DNA from: Candidatus Levybacteria bacterium RIFCSPHIGHO2_01_FULL_36_15b
Lineage (GTDB): Bacteria; Patescibacteria; Microgenomatia; Levybacterales; UBA12049
Length of the DNA: 64,000 nt
Assembly: GCA_001782045.1 (NCBI GenBank)
Contig: MFNK01000003.1
Location: 124,001 to 188,000, forward strand
Reading direction: 5' to 3'
Part shown: positions 32,572 through 41,848 of the stretch, piece by piece
Layout of the letters: every line of letters begins with the position of its first letter
Numbering within the stretch: the stretch's first letter is position 1
Program-made: the position numbers and the translations under genes
Notes under the pieces: generated by a model
What the model saw: the letters and a program-made list of their open reading frames with translations, nothing else
Database searches by the model: none
Told to the model about the DNA's origin: nothing

Positions 32572-33829
32572 GTTTTTCTCTTAATTTCCTATGATACGTA
32601 ATTGCAAATCTATGAGCTTCGTCTCTAATGCGCATTATTAGCTTAAGTGAGCTTGAGCTTTTAGGAAGTTTTATTTCTTTAAGATTTTGATTAATAATAA
32701 TTTCTTCTTTTTTTGCAAGACCCATAATTGGAATCTTTACATCAATCGCGTAAAGTAATTTTATTGCGGAGGATACTTGTCCTTTTCCTCCATCAACAAT
32801 TATAAGATTTGGCATTGCCCACTCCTTATGTTTGAATCTTCGTTTTAGCGTCTCCTGAAGCATTGCGAAATCATTCGCTTTATTGTTATAAAATCCTTTT
32901 ATTTTAAATCTTCTGTATGAATTACTATCTTTTTCGCCATTTTTAAAAACAACCAAAGACGCCGTTGCGCTTTTGCCAGAAATATTTGAAATATCAAAGC
33001 ATTCTATTCTTTCTAGGCTACTTACTTTTACGTCATTTTTATTAAGAACGTTTTTTAATTCTGTTAGCTGATTATTAATAACATCAATTTTTAAATTAGG
33101 ATTTAATTCGTATTCAAAAGGTTTATAAAAAGAACTTGTTATTAATTTAATATTCTCAATTTTCTTCTGAATCTCGTTTGCTTCTTCAAAAAACTCACTA
33201 TTGCTATACTGTTCTCTTTCCTTTTCCAGATCTAATACAACTTTTTTTGTCTTTCCGTTTAAAAAATCTATTAAGTGATTAATATTATTTTTATATCCCA
33301 AATCTTTAAGTACATTAGGACATGGACAAAGCCCTAGGTGATTATATAGGCAAATATAATTGGGATGATTTTTAACGGATACATACGGAAATATCTTTCT
33401 TAGCATTTTAAGAACTGTTCTTAAAGAGTTTATATTTGTATAAGGGCCAAAATAAATGGAGTTATTGTTTTCTTTCTTTCTTGTTAAGATCACCGAAGGA
33501 TATTTCTCTTTTTTATTTATTTCGATAAAAGGATAAGTTTTTGCATCTTTTAAGCTAATGTTAAATTTCGGATGATATTTCTTAATTAGGCGTTCTTCTA
33601 GAAGAAAAGCTTCTATTTCAGATGTTACGCTTATTGTCTTTATGTCTGCAATATTTAAAACCAGTTGTCTTGTTTTTTCTCCGAGGTTTTTATCTTTAAA
33701 ATAGCTAGATACTCTTTTGCGTAGGTTTATCGCCTTCCCCACGTAAATTATTGTCCCTTTTTTGTCTGAAAAGAGATATACGCCGCAGTCCTGAGTAAGT
33801 GATGGGTATTGCTGTAATAAAGATGACAA
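32558..33829 (-). CDS. uvrC: Excinuclease ABC subunit C, C-terminally short
   Basis: Incision nuclease of nucleotide excision repair. The GIY-YIG domain is at the N terminus (GVYLFSDKKGTIIYVGKAIN), a UVR-like helical region lies around residues 200-230, and the RNase H-like endonuclease domain has ECFDISNISGKSATASLVVF and LIIVDGGKGQ. At 423 residues it lacks the C-terminal tandem HhH domain (usual length ~600). The only start preserving the GIY-YIG motif is a TTG at 33829, so it overlaps the upstream transglutaminase gene by 125 bases in a different frame. Confidence 0.92.
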   Translation of the reverse strand: MSSLLQQYPSLTQDCGVYLFSDKKGTIIYVGKAINLRKRVSSYFKDKNLGEKTRQLVLNIADIKTISVTSEIEAFLLEERLIKKYHPKFNISLKDAKTYPFIEINKKEKYPSVILTRKKENNNSIYFGPYTNINSLRTVLKMLRKIFPYVSVKNHPNYICLYNHLGLCPCPNVLKDLGYKNNINHLIDFLNGKTKKVVLDLEKEREQYSNSEFFEEANEIQKKIENIKLITSSFYKPFEYELNPNLKIDVINNQLTELKNVLNKNDVKVSSLERIECFDISNISGKSATASLVVFKNGEKDSNSYRRFKIKGFYNNKANDFAMLQETLKRRFKHKEWAMPNLIIVDGGKGQVSSAIKLLYAIDVKIPIMGLAKKEEIIINQNLKEIKLPKSSSSLKLIMRIRDEAHRFAITYHRKLREKLIYD

Positions 33830-35594
33830 TCAAAACACCTCCGAGTATAAACCATTTATCCAAAAAGACTGGAGAAATGTGAATATTTTTATAAGCTGAC
33901 TTTCCGTCAAGGCTTATTCTAATTGTATCAGCCTCATTTGTCAAAATGTCCGTTTTATTAAAAGCAAAATCTAAAATGACTTTTCCAAAAGGAGGAATCA
34001 CTGGAACAAATATATTTTGATAGCTGGGAGTAAAATTATCCGAATAAACGTATGCGTTTAGGCTATTAGACAACACTCCAGACCTATTTTCTACACGTAC
34101 CTTACCTTTTATTGGAAAGCCTGCAATATTATTTTCTGAAATCTCAATTGAGGGAACTAAATTTTTTTCAGTCTTAGCAAAATCTTTTGATATAGAAATA
34201 TTTACGTCTTTAACATTTAAATTCCCAGAATACTTATATCCACCTGCAGGAATTGGATAGGAACTTTTTATACCGTTTTTAACGAAAGCAAAATGGTCAA
34301 AATCCAAAACATTAAAATAATCCACCCCATTAGTAGTGTTTCCCCATGTTGGGTCTACCATGACCCACGCAGAACTATCAAAGTCATAATACTCAGGCCA
34401 CGCGTGTAAGACATCTTTTATAAACGATAAAGGCCTTTGTCTTTCGTTTTCCGTATATGCATACCCGTTTACCGCTCTTGCAGGAATTCCTGCTGATCTT
34501 GCTAGGGCTATAAAAAGATCTGTAAACTCCAAGCAGACTGCGGAATCGGGCTTGCCAAGTGCGCCTAGTGCTCCCAGTCTTGGACTCTGTGTTTCAATTC
34601 TTGAAAAATCATATTTTAGAGTTTTAACGACATAATTATAGATTGCCTTTGGAGTTTTTAGCTCTTCCGAAAGTTTTTTTATTTTAGGCTCATTTGATTC
34701 CCAAAAACTTGTTTGTTTTAAATATGAATCGAGATCTTTTTTTGAAACTTTTTCTGTTCTTGGGGTTAAATAAACTTTAGCTTTACCATTTACCTTAACG
34801 TCCAGCTTTTGAGAAGCATTAAGTAAATACTGGGCCAACCAATTACCATCACCATCTATATAAACATTTAGAGGTTTTGGGTTTATTTTCTCAATTTGGA
34901 CATCCTGGTAATTAGTAGTAGGAGGAAGAGCTAATTCGGTTTTAATGCTAAAAAGGTTTGTGTTTTGCATATGATAGGTTAGGTCAAAATTATAAATCTG
35001 AAATTTACCAAAAGCCAAAGAAATACCAGATTCTCCTAAATCATCCCGCGTAAAATTTAAAGTGTTTCCGGATAGGTTTTCTAAAACATGGGGAAGCGAT
35101 GGTTTTATATAGGCTGGAGGACCCAAGAATGAAGGATAAATAACGGCTACCTTAAAATTAGAAAAGTCAGATTTTTTAGATATGCCGGGAATGTTTATGT
35201 CCCATACGTTTTCTAAATTTTGCGCTATTTCTTTTGTATTAAAGGTTACTTTAAAATTTAATTTATTATCTTTTCCTACTACTTTTTGACTGAAAGGCAC
35301 ATGAATTTTACTTCCATTTTCTGTTTTTATAATGGTTGAGCTGACTTTGTCGCTTTCTTGCTGCGTTGATATATCTCTTAAGTCCTTGAATCCCACTTCT
35401 ATGTCGTAAGATGAAGCATAGTAATTATTTGATAAGTTAGTAAGCGTAACATCAATATTTACTTTAGTATCCGCATTTGAGCTAATCGAATAAGTTACGT
35501 TGTAGTCGGTTGAAAAATTTTCAGCTGCAAAAGTTTTTGGAGTAAAAAACAAAAATAATAAGATAAAAATACCTAGGAAAGCCTTTTTCATCAA
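33705..35594 (-). CDS. Secreted/membrane transglutaminase-like protein
   Basis: Signal peptide (residues 1-24, ending TFAA), a long beta-rich extracytoplasmic region, a transglutaminase-like core with Cys (DSAVCLEFTDLFIALARSAG), His (LHAWPEYYDFD) and Asp (VMVDPTWGN), and a C-terminal membrane helix (about residues 580-600). The intact Cys-His-Asp triad suggests peptidase or cross-linking activity at the envelope. The last ~40 codons overlap the start of uvrC. Confidence 0.87.
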   Translation of the reverse strand: MMKKAFLGIFILLFLFFTPKTFAAENFSTDYNVTYSISSNADTKVNIDVTLTNLSNNYYASSYDIEVGFKDLRDISTQQESDKVSSTIIKTENGSKIHVPFSQKVVGKDNKLNFKVTFNTKEIAQNLENVWDINIPGISKKSDFSNFKVAVIYPSFLGPPAYIKPSLPHVLENLSGNTLNFTRDDLGESGISLAFGKFQIYNFDLTYHMQNTNLFSIKTELALPPTTNYQDVQIEKINPKPLNVYIDGDGNWLAQYLLNASQKLDVKVNGKAKVYLTPRTEKVSKKDLDSYLKQTSFWESNEPKIKKLSEELKTPKAIYNYVVKTLKYDFSRIETQSPRLGALGALGKPDSAVCLEFTDLFIALARSAGIPARAVNGYAYTENERQRPLSFIKDVLHAWPEYYDFDSSAWVMVDPTWGNTTNGVDYFNVLDFDHFAFVKNGIKSSYPIPAGGYKYSGNLNVKDVNISISKDFAKTEKNLVPSIEISENNIAGFPIKGKVRVENRSGVLSNSLNAYVYSDNFTPSYQNIFVPVIPPFGKVILDFAFNKTDILTNEADTIRISLDGKSAYKNIHISPVFLDKWFILGGVLIVIFITAIPITYSGLRRISLFRQKRDNNLRGEGDKPTQKSI

Positions 35595-35610
35595 TTTATT
35601 ATATCTTATT

Positions 35611-38490
35611 TTATCCGATGCTTTTTTTCAAAAAAAGTCCTGTATATGAGTTTTTTGTATTAGCAATTTTCTCTGGAGTACCGGAAGCAACTATGTATCC
35701 GCCTTTATCCCCGCCTTCCGGTCCCAAATCTATAATATGATCAGCATTTCTTATTACATCAAGATTATGTTCTATTACTATTACCGTGTTCCCAATGTCT
35801 ACTAATTTTCTTAATACCAAAAGAAGTTTTTCTAAATCTGCAAAGTGTAATCCGGTTGTAGGTTCATCAAGTAAATATAGAGCATTAGATCCTCTTTTAG
35901 ATAATTCTGCAGCTAATTTTACTCTTTGTGCTTCTCCCCCCGACAAAGTAGGCGCGCTCTGCCCAAGTTTTATGTATGATAAACCAACGTCATTTAATGT
36001 TTGGAGCTTGTGAGAAAGACCGGAAACATTTTTAAAAAAATCTAATGCTTGCTCGACGCTCATTCGCAAAACTTCTGCAATATTTTTGCCGCTATATTGA
36101 ACCCGTAGTGCTTCTTCGTTATATTGCATTCCGTTACAAACTTCGCAAGTTACATATACGTCAGGAAGAAATTGCATTTCTATTTTTATCTTTCCTTCTC
36201 CTTCGCATGCCTCACATCTTCCCCCTTTAACGTTAAAAGAAAACCTTCCTGGTCCATATCCTCTTATTTTGGCTTCCTTAGTCTTTGAAAATAAATCTCT
36301 TATATAATTAAACGCTCCAATATACGTTGCCGGATTGCTGCGTGGAGTTCTGCCAATTGGAGACTGGTCTATCATAAAAACATTTTTTATATTTTCAAAC
36401 CCGCTAATAGTTTCAAATTTTCCCGCCTTTTGTCTGTGATACGGATTATTTTTCTGCATCAATGCATGATATAAAATGTCATTTATTAACGTAGACTTAC
36501 CACTTCCCGAAACTCCTGTTACTACAATTAATTTATTAAGCGGAAAATCTACGGATATGTTTTTTAAATTATGCTCAGTTGCATTTTTGATAGTTAAAGT
36601 CTTATTGCTTTCTATTAGCTCTTTTACCTGAACAGATTTAATTTTTCTTTTTCCCGACAAGAATTGTCCGGTTAGGGATTTTGGATTTTTTATTATCTCC
36701 TTAATATTTCCCTTTGCTACAATGTATCCCCCGTGCTCTCCGGCTGCAGGACCAAAATCAAAAATATAATCAGATTGCCTCATCATTTCCTCGTCGTGCT
36801 CTACTACTAATACCGTATTCCCTAACATTTGAAGTGCCTTAAGGGTATCTATTAACTTTTGATTATCCCTTTGATGTAATCCAATTGAGGGTTCATCCAA
36901 AACGTATAATACTCCAGTTAAACCACTGCCTATTTGAGATGCAAGTCTAATCCTCTGTGCTTCCCCTCCCGCAAGGGTTTGAGCGCTTCTTGAAAGAGTT
37001 AAATAATCAAGTCCCACGTCCATTAAAAACGAAAGTCTTTGTTTTATTTCTTTTAAAATAAGCTTTGATATCTCAAGTTCCCTAGGGCTTTCGTTTTTAA
37101 AAAGTTCGTTTGTAAACTCAAGCGTACTGTTAATTGGCATATTGCTAACATCTACAATAGATTTTTTATTAATAGTTACAGATAGCGCTTCCTTTTTAAG
37201 TCTTGCTCCATGGCATTCGCTACAAACTTCATATCTCATAAATTTTTCAATTTGTGACCTAATAAACATAGACTCGGTAGAAGAGTATCTTTGTTTTAAT
37301 TCGTGAATAATACCTTTAAATGGTTCCTGAATGCTCGTCTCATTGCCCCAGCGGTTTTCTCCTTCAACCTCATATAATTTGTCTCCCGTTCCATTAAGCA
37401 AAAGATTTTTTTTAGAATTGTCTAAATCTAGCATCTTTACATTAAGAGGAATTTCATTTTCATCACAAAACGTTCTAAAAGTTCTTGAAAACCAAGTATC
37501 ATGAGAAAGTAAGTTAAAAAATGGCGTAATTCCACCTTCCGCAATTGTTAAATTGTTGTTAAAGACTAGATCTTTATCTACATTTAAAATTGTTCCTAAA
37601 CCGTTACATACTGGACATGCTCCATGAGGCGTATTAAAAGAAAAAATTCTCGGTTCAACTTCCGGAATAAAAATATTGTCTACGGGACAAGCAAATTTTT
37701 CAGAAAATAGCTCATCTTCCATTTTTTTAGGCTTATCCGGAATAGCAAATCCTGCATCTTTTATTTCTGAAATTATCAACTCTCCGTTGCCTAATTTTAA
37801 TCCCTGTTCTACATCCGTTGAAATTCTATTTTTATCGGTTTCTTTTGTAAGTACAATGCTGTCAATTACTGCCTCTATTGTATGCTTATTTGTCTTAATT
37901 AAAACAAAATCATCCGTTGTATTAAAAACTTGACCGTCAACTCTTACCTTTTTGTATCCCCTCTTTTTTAAATCAAAAAAAAGTTCTGTGTATTCTCCTT
38001 TTCTGTCCTTAACAATGGGCGCAAGAATAAATATCTTTAAATTTCTTAGGTTCTTTTTATATAACAAGTCAAACACTGCGTTAGTTATTTGTTCTTTTGA
38101 CATTTTTGTTATTTCTTTTCCACATTTCGGACAATGAGGATGCCCGATTCGTGCAAAAAGAAGCCTAAGGTAGTCATATATTTCAGTTACCGTTCCAACT
38201 GTTGATCTAGGATTATGAGAAGCTGATTTTTGATCTATAGATATCGCGGGTGAGAGTCCTTCAATTAAATCAACATCAGGCTTTTTCATAACCCCTAAGA
38301 ATTGTCTTGCATAGGAAGACAAACTCTCTACATACCTTCTTTGTCCCTCTGCGTAAATTGTGTCAAAAGCCAGCGATGATTTTCCGCTTCCGGAAAGTCC
38401 TGTAAAAACCACAAGTTTTCCTTTAGGAATTTCCATGTCTATGTTTTTGAGGTTGTTTTCTCTTGCCCCTTTGACGATAATTTTGTCCAT
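35611..38490 (-). CDS. uvrA: Excinuclease ABC subunit A
   Basis: Full-length (959 residues) damage-recognition ATPase with two ABC modules: Walker A GLSGSGKSSLAF and GVSGSGKSTLIND, two LSGGEAQR/LAGGEAQR signatures, and Cys pairs forming zinc modules (CPKCGKEI, CPVCNG, CSECHGARL, CEACEGEG with CEVCNG). It loads UvrB onto damaged DNA. It lies just upstream of the transglutaminase and uvrC on the same strand, while uvrB is about 16 kb away. Confidence 0.97.
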   Translation of the reverse strand: MDKIIVKGARENNLKNIDMEIPKGKLVVFTGLSGSGKSSLAFDTIYAEGQRRYVESLSSYARQFLGVMKKPDVDLIEGLSPAISIDQKSASHNPRSTVGTVTEIYDYLRLLFARIGHPHCPKCGKEITKMSKEQITNAVFDLLYKKNLRNLKIFILAPIVKDRKGEYTELFFDLKKRGYKKVRVDGQVFNTTDDFVLIKTNKHTIEAVIDSIVLTKETDKNRISTDVEQGLKLGNGELIISEIKDAGFAIPDKPKKMEDELFSEKFACPVDNIFIPEVEPRIFSFNTPHGACPVCNGLGTILNVDKDLVFNNNLTIAEGGITPFFNLLSHDTWFSRTFRTFCDENEIPLNVKMLDLDNSKKNLLLNGTGDKLYEVEGENRWGNETSIQEPFKGIIHELKQRYSSTESMFIRSQIEKFMRYEVCSECHGARLKKEALSVTINKKSIVDVSNMPINSTLEFTNELFKNESPRELEISKLILKEIKQRLSFLMDVGLDYLTLSRSAQTLAGGEAQRIRLASQIGSGLTGVLYVLDEPSIGLHQRDNQKLIDTLKALQMLGNTVLVVEHDEEMMRQSDYIFDFGPAAGEHGGYIVAKGNIKEIIKNPKSLTGQFLSGKRKIKSVQVKELIESNKTLTIKNATEHNLKNISVDFPLNKLIVVTGVSGSGKSTLINDILYHALMQKNNPYHRQKAGKFETISGFENIKNVFMIDQSPIGRTPRSNPATYIGAFNYIRDLFSKTKEAKIRGYGPGRFSFNVKGGRCEACEGEGKIKIEMQFLPDVYVTCEVCNGMQYNEEALRVQYSGKNIAEVLRMSVEQALDFFKNVSGLSHKLQTLNDVGLSYIKLGQSAPTLSGGEAQRVKLAAELSKRGSNALYLLDEPTTGLHFADLEKLLLVLRKLVDIGNTVIVIEHNLDVIRNADHIIDLGPEGGDKGGYIVASGTPEKIANTKNSYTGLFLKKSIG

Positions 38491-38560
38491 ATTGTCGATT
38501 GAATATTATAGACCAAATCTGCTTCTAATAAAAGTCCCCGTATGGTATATTCTTTCTACG

Positions 38561-39559
38561 ATGCTTACGCAGGCAGAATATTATTCTAATTACCATATAG
38601 GATATAAAAGACAAGGTCGGGGAAATTTTGTAAAAATATTTTTTTGGATTGCTGCATTAACCATTTTGGGTTTAATTATTTTGAAATTATTAAATCTGTT
38701 TGTTCCTACTCAAAGCAAAAGCGTTAATATAATTTCTCCGCTTGCACAGGATTTTAAATTAGAAACTCTTGGCTCAGCAGTTGAAAGAGCCGAAAATTCG
38801 TCGTTGTCGAAAATAGTTGAGAAAAATCTGGAAAATCAGGGTGGTTCTTATGCTGTTGGAATTTTAAACTTAACCACAGGGGATGAATACTTTAAAAACA
38901 AGCATCAAATTTTTGATACAGCAAGTTTATATAAGTTGTGGGTTATGGGATTAATATACCAAAAAATAGAAAACGGTACGTTACAAAAAAACACTGTTTT
39001 GTCGGATAGCGTAGAAAACCTAAATAAAAAGTTTAATATAGCCTCAGAATCTGCAGAGAGAAAAGAAGGCGAAGTGAAGATGTCGGTGGAAAACGCAATT
39101 GATCTTATGATTACAAAATCAGATAATTATTCTGCCCTTCTTTTATCCTCATATCTTGGAATATCAAAAATACAATTATATTTAAATGAACATGGTTTTT
39201 CTGAATCAAAATTGGGCAGTTCGGAAACACTTCCGTCTACATCGGTTTACGACATACTACAGTTTTTTTATAAGCTATATTACGGAGAGCTTGCAGATAA
39301 AGAATTTTCGGAAGAAATGACAACTATTTTAAGGCGTCAGGTGTTAAACGGAAAAATACCAAAATATCTTCCCGATAACACAGAAATTGCCCATAAGACT
39401 GGAGAATTAGGTATGTATAGTCACGATGCTGGAATCGTGTATTCTAAAAACGGACCTTATATTATTGTTGTTTTATCTGATGCAAATAATAAAAAAACTG
39501 CAGATGAAACCATAGCCCAAATTTCAAAAGAAGTTTATAATTATTTTATTTCACAATAG
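38561..39559 (+). CDS. Membrane-anchored serine hydrolase, class A beta-lactamase fold
   Basis: 332 residues with a membrane anchor (about residues 24-46). The motifs S-x-x-K (DTASLYKLW), SDN (TKSDNYSA) and KTG (AHKTGELG) are all present, the set that defines class A beta-lactamases and related serine hydrolases. The usual Glu166 Omega-loop motif is not clear, so it may be a peptidase rather than a lactamase. ATG 38561 is chosen because the longer frame lies in uvrA; TATTCT ends 7 bases upstream. Confidence 0.82.
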   Translation: MLTQAEYYSNYHIGYKRQGRGNFVKIFFWIAALTILGLIILKLLNLFVPTQSKSVNIISPLAQDFKLETLGSAVERAENSSLSKIVEKNLENQGGSYAVGILNLTTGDEYFKNKHQIFDTASLYKLWVMGLIYQKIENGTLQKNTVLSDSVENLNKKFNIASESAERKEGEVKMSVENAIDLMITKSDNYSALLLSSYLGISKIQLYLNEHGFSESKLGSSETLPSTSVYDILQFFYKLYYGELADKEFSEEMTTILRRQVLNGKIPKYLPDNTEIAHKTGELGMYSHDAGIVYSKNGPYIIVVLSDANNKKTADETIAQISKEVYNYFISQ

Positions 39560-40064
39560 ATTGAAGTTGAAAATCTGAAGCCTTTATAAAATTTCCGAGA
39601 AGTTCGGAAGCTACACCATACTGATGGCCATTCATATCGGTTAGTTTTCTTTCTACGGTTTCATATATCTGCCTATCTTCACTATCGCTCACGCGCATGA
39701 AGAAACTATTATTAAAAGAGAATATGATTCTAATATTGCCAGAAGGAGAATAGTAGTGAAGAAAAAAATCCGTACTAGTTAAGTTTTTTTCTTCCAAAAT
39801 ATTTATACCTAAAGATAAAGATGTTTCGGGAGATAGATTAATTTCATGTATTTTAAGATATCCAATTGGATATCCTTCGTTTTCATACTCTAAAGACCTT
39901 GGATATTCCTGTCTTTCTCCATATAACCCAGCAATTACCCTGGCTTTGGTTATTTTTTCAGAAAGAGTATCGTACTGCTCTTTGTTTATGGGTTTATCAA
40001 TTCTAAATTCGTAGATAGAATCCGAACTTGATAAAAATTCGCGTGTTTTCGAAAGTTCTACCAT
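39546..40064 (-). CDS. Hypothetical protein, 172 aa, start fused to tRNA-Lys
   Basis: Unrecognised soluble protein, mixed alpha/beta, no signal peptide. I choose the ATG at 40064; upstream codons lie in tRNA-Lys(TTT). The tRNA discriminator A is followed by CC and then this ATG, so the A of the start codon is in the position of the CCA terminal A. The 3' end overlaps the serine hydrolase by 14 bases tail to tail. Confidence 0.62.
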   Translation of the reverse strand: MVELSKTREFLSSSDSIYEFRIDKPINKEQYDTLSEKITKARVIAGLYGERQEYPRSLEYENEGYPIGYLKIHEINLSPETSLSLGINILEEKNLTSTDFFLHYYSPSGNIRIIFSFNNSFFMRVSDSEDRQIYETVERKLTDMNGHQYGVASELLGNFIKASDFQLQSIVK

Positions 40065-40066
40065 GG

Positions 40067-40138
40067 TGAGCCGTGCAGGATTCGAACCTGCGACCAAGAG
40101 CTTAAAAGGCTCCTGCTCTACCGCTGAGCTAACGGCCC
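40067..40138 (-). tRNA. tRNA-Lys(TTT), CC followed by ATG
   Basis: Acceptor GGGCCGT/ACGGCTC, anticodon stem GGAGC/GCTCT with loop CTTTTAA (anticodon TTT), T-loop TTCGAAT, discriminator A. The next bases are CCATG, where the CCA end and the downstream start codon share the A. Confidence 0.96.
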
Positions 40139-40174
40139 GTAAACAAAATAGATTATATCAACGATTCTGTCTAC

Positions 40175-40202
40175 TTGACAAGCAAGAATAAAAAAATATA
40201 GA
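40175..40202 (+). promoter_or_regulatory. Sigma70-type promoter for the CmpX-like gene
   Basis: TTGACA (40175-40180), 16-base spacer, TATAGA (40197-40202). A leader of about 25 bases follows with an AGGAGGTGA Shine-Dalgarno, unlike the leaderless genes nearby. Confidence 0.68.
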
Positions 40203-40233
40203 CTGTTGAAAATACGGGAAAGGAGGTGAAAAT

Positions 40234-40890
40234 ATGACGGATATTGGAACAACGTTATCTGCCTCATTCAATGGCGCCTTCTATGCCACGGTAAACTTCA
40301 TCCCAAGATTTTTAACAGGAGCGATAGTACTAATTATTGGTGTAATTATCGGATCTTTGGTTAAACAAATAATAGTAAGCGTATCCAAATCTTTAAAAAT
40401 AGAATCTTATTTACGAAGATATGGAGTTCCTGAATTGGGTGAATATTCCTGGACAAATATTTTGGCGGAAATTGTAAGATGGTTTGTAATAATAGTCTTT
40501 TTAATTCCAACAGCAGATGTATGGAATATGCCAAGAATTATTACGGTTTTAAACCAATTCTTACTTTATCTTCCAAATGTATTTGTTGCGGCAGTTATTG
40601 CAATTGTAGGATTTGTTTTTGCCAGAATAGCGCACGATTTGGTATTGGCTTCAGCTAAAGGAGTCGATGCTCAAGCTGCAAGTACAGTAGCCACTGTTAC
40701 TAGATGGGCTATTAATATATTTGTAATTTTGGCAGTACTTTCCCAGCTTGGAGTTGCAACCGACCTAATAAGAATATTGTTTACAGGTTTGGTAGCAATG
40801 GTTGCTATAGCCGGTGGAATTGCATTCGGACTGGGTGGACAGGATGGAGCTAAAGACGTAGTTGACGGTCTTAGAAAAAGGTTTAAATAA
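40234..40890 (+). CDS. CmpX/MscS-like membrane protein (conserved TM helix family)
   Basis: 218 residues with four to five membrane segments. It has conserved TM-helix (CmpX-type) units: RFLTGAIVLIIGVIIGSLVK and LPNVFVAAVIAIVGFVFARI, and the C-terminal GGIAFGLGGQDGAKDVVDGL, similar to the pore helix of small mechanosensitive channels. It lacks the large cytoplasmic MscS domain. Strong Shine-Dalgarno AGGAGGTGA 5 bases before the ATG. Confidence 0.85.
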   Translation: MTDIGTTLSASFNGAFYATVNFIPRFLTGAIVLIIGVIIGSLVKQIIVSVSKSLKIESYLRRYGVPELGEYSWTNILAEIVRWFVIIVFLIPTADVWNMPRIITVLNQFLLYLPNVFVAAVIAIVGFVFARIAHDLVLASAKGVDAQAASTVATVTRWAINIFVILAVLSQLGVATDLIRILFTGLVAMVAIAGGIAFGLGGQDGAKDVVDGLRKRFK

Positions 40891-40932
40891 TAATTGCCTT
40901 TAAATAGGACTTTAGGCTATAATTAGTGTCCT

Positions 40933-41006
40933 GCCGCGGTCGTCTAGTGGCCTAGGACACCTGGTTTTCAGCCAGGGAATCAGGGGTTCGACTCCCCTCC
41001 GCGGTA
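40933..41006 (+). tRNA. tRNA-Glu(TTC)
   Basis: Acceptor GCCGCGG/CCGCGGT, anticodon stem CCTGG/CCAGG with loop TTTTCAG (anticodon TTC), T-loop TTCGACT. TATAAT lies about 9 bases upstream. Confidence 0.96.
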
Positions 41007-41027
41007 CTTTTTGGTATAATTCCCCAA

Positions 41028-41768
41028 ATGAAAGAATCTGCAAAATTTTTAATTTGTTGGGATCTTGATGAGACTCTTGGGCATTTTGCTCCTCTAGTGT
41101 ATGATATGGATGGCGAAGAAAGACCACGGTGGGATAAAGACGTTTATTTAGCCTATGGTATTCAAGACGTCCTTGATAAATTCTCCGAAAAAAACGGGTT
41201 TAGAAGTTGCGTTACCACAGCCTCGATGAGAGATTACGCGGAGTTTGCTCTTGAACAGACAAATTTACGTAGTTATTTTTCAGATTTGTATGCAAGAGAC
41301 GTCACTGCACCGTATTATGAAACAACTCGCTTGTACGTTGGTAAAACATATGAAGATGTTGCTTGGGAGCACATTCCATACGATGATTATCCCAATAGAA
41401 TGGTGGTAATAGGTGATAAGGTTGAAGATAATCCTATTGACATGCGTGAACTAGTGCATATCTATTCACCGGGTATTTACTTTAACGCTATGGTAATAAG
41501 GGAAACCTTGGTTGCATTGCTGGAGGCAGGAAACGATAGCTTCAGAAAAGGTTTTGATGTACTGGCTTCAAGAGGAACAAGAGAGTTTTTCGACAATTCT
41601 TCAATAGATGCGTATTATCATGTAGATATTGGAAGTGGAATTGAAATTGCTTTAAGTAAGACTAAAGGCTCGGGACCACTAAATGATGAGGATGGTAATA
41701 TTCCTCAAGTTTACATAAGAAGTGCCGAAGATTTTAGAAAACAACCAACATTAGTTCCTGTTACATAA
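41028..41768 (+). CDS. HAD-superfamily-like protein
   Basis: 246 residues. HAD motif I DLDETLG (about residues 12-18, nucleophile Asp and the acid/base DxD), a motif II-like TTASMRDYAEF, and motif IV VVIGDKVEDNPIDM are visible. The spacing recalls FCP1/NIF-type phosphatases. Substrate unknown. TGGTATAAT (extended -10) ends 7 bases before the ATG, so leaderless, and tRNA-Glu ends 21 bases upstream. Confidence 0.78.
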   Translation: MKESAKFLICWDLDETLGHFAPLVYDMDGEERPRWDKDVYLAYGIQDVLDKFSEKNGFRSCVTTASMRDYAEFALEQTNLRSYFSDLYARDVTAPYYETTRLYVGKTYEDVAWEHIPYDDYPNRMVVIGDKVEDNPIDMRELVHIYSPGIYFNAMVIRETLVALLEAGNDSFRKGFDVLASRGTREFFDNSSIDAYYHVDIGSGIEIALSKTKGSGPLNDEDGNIPQVYIRSAEDFRKQPTLVPVT

Positions 41769-41813
41769 TCAATTATTGCCAATATTGGTCTAGTTTGATA
41801 TATAAATTACCTA

Positions 41814-41842
41814 TTGACAGAAAAGTATTTCTACTATACAAT
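41814..41842 (+). promoter_or_regulatory. Promoter of a candidate small RNA
   Basis: TTGACA (41814-41819), 17-base spacer, TACAAT (41837-41842). It does not precede any open reading frame but does precede three hairpins and an intrinsic terminator. Confidence 0.65.
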
Positions 41843-41848
41843 ATTTGT

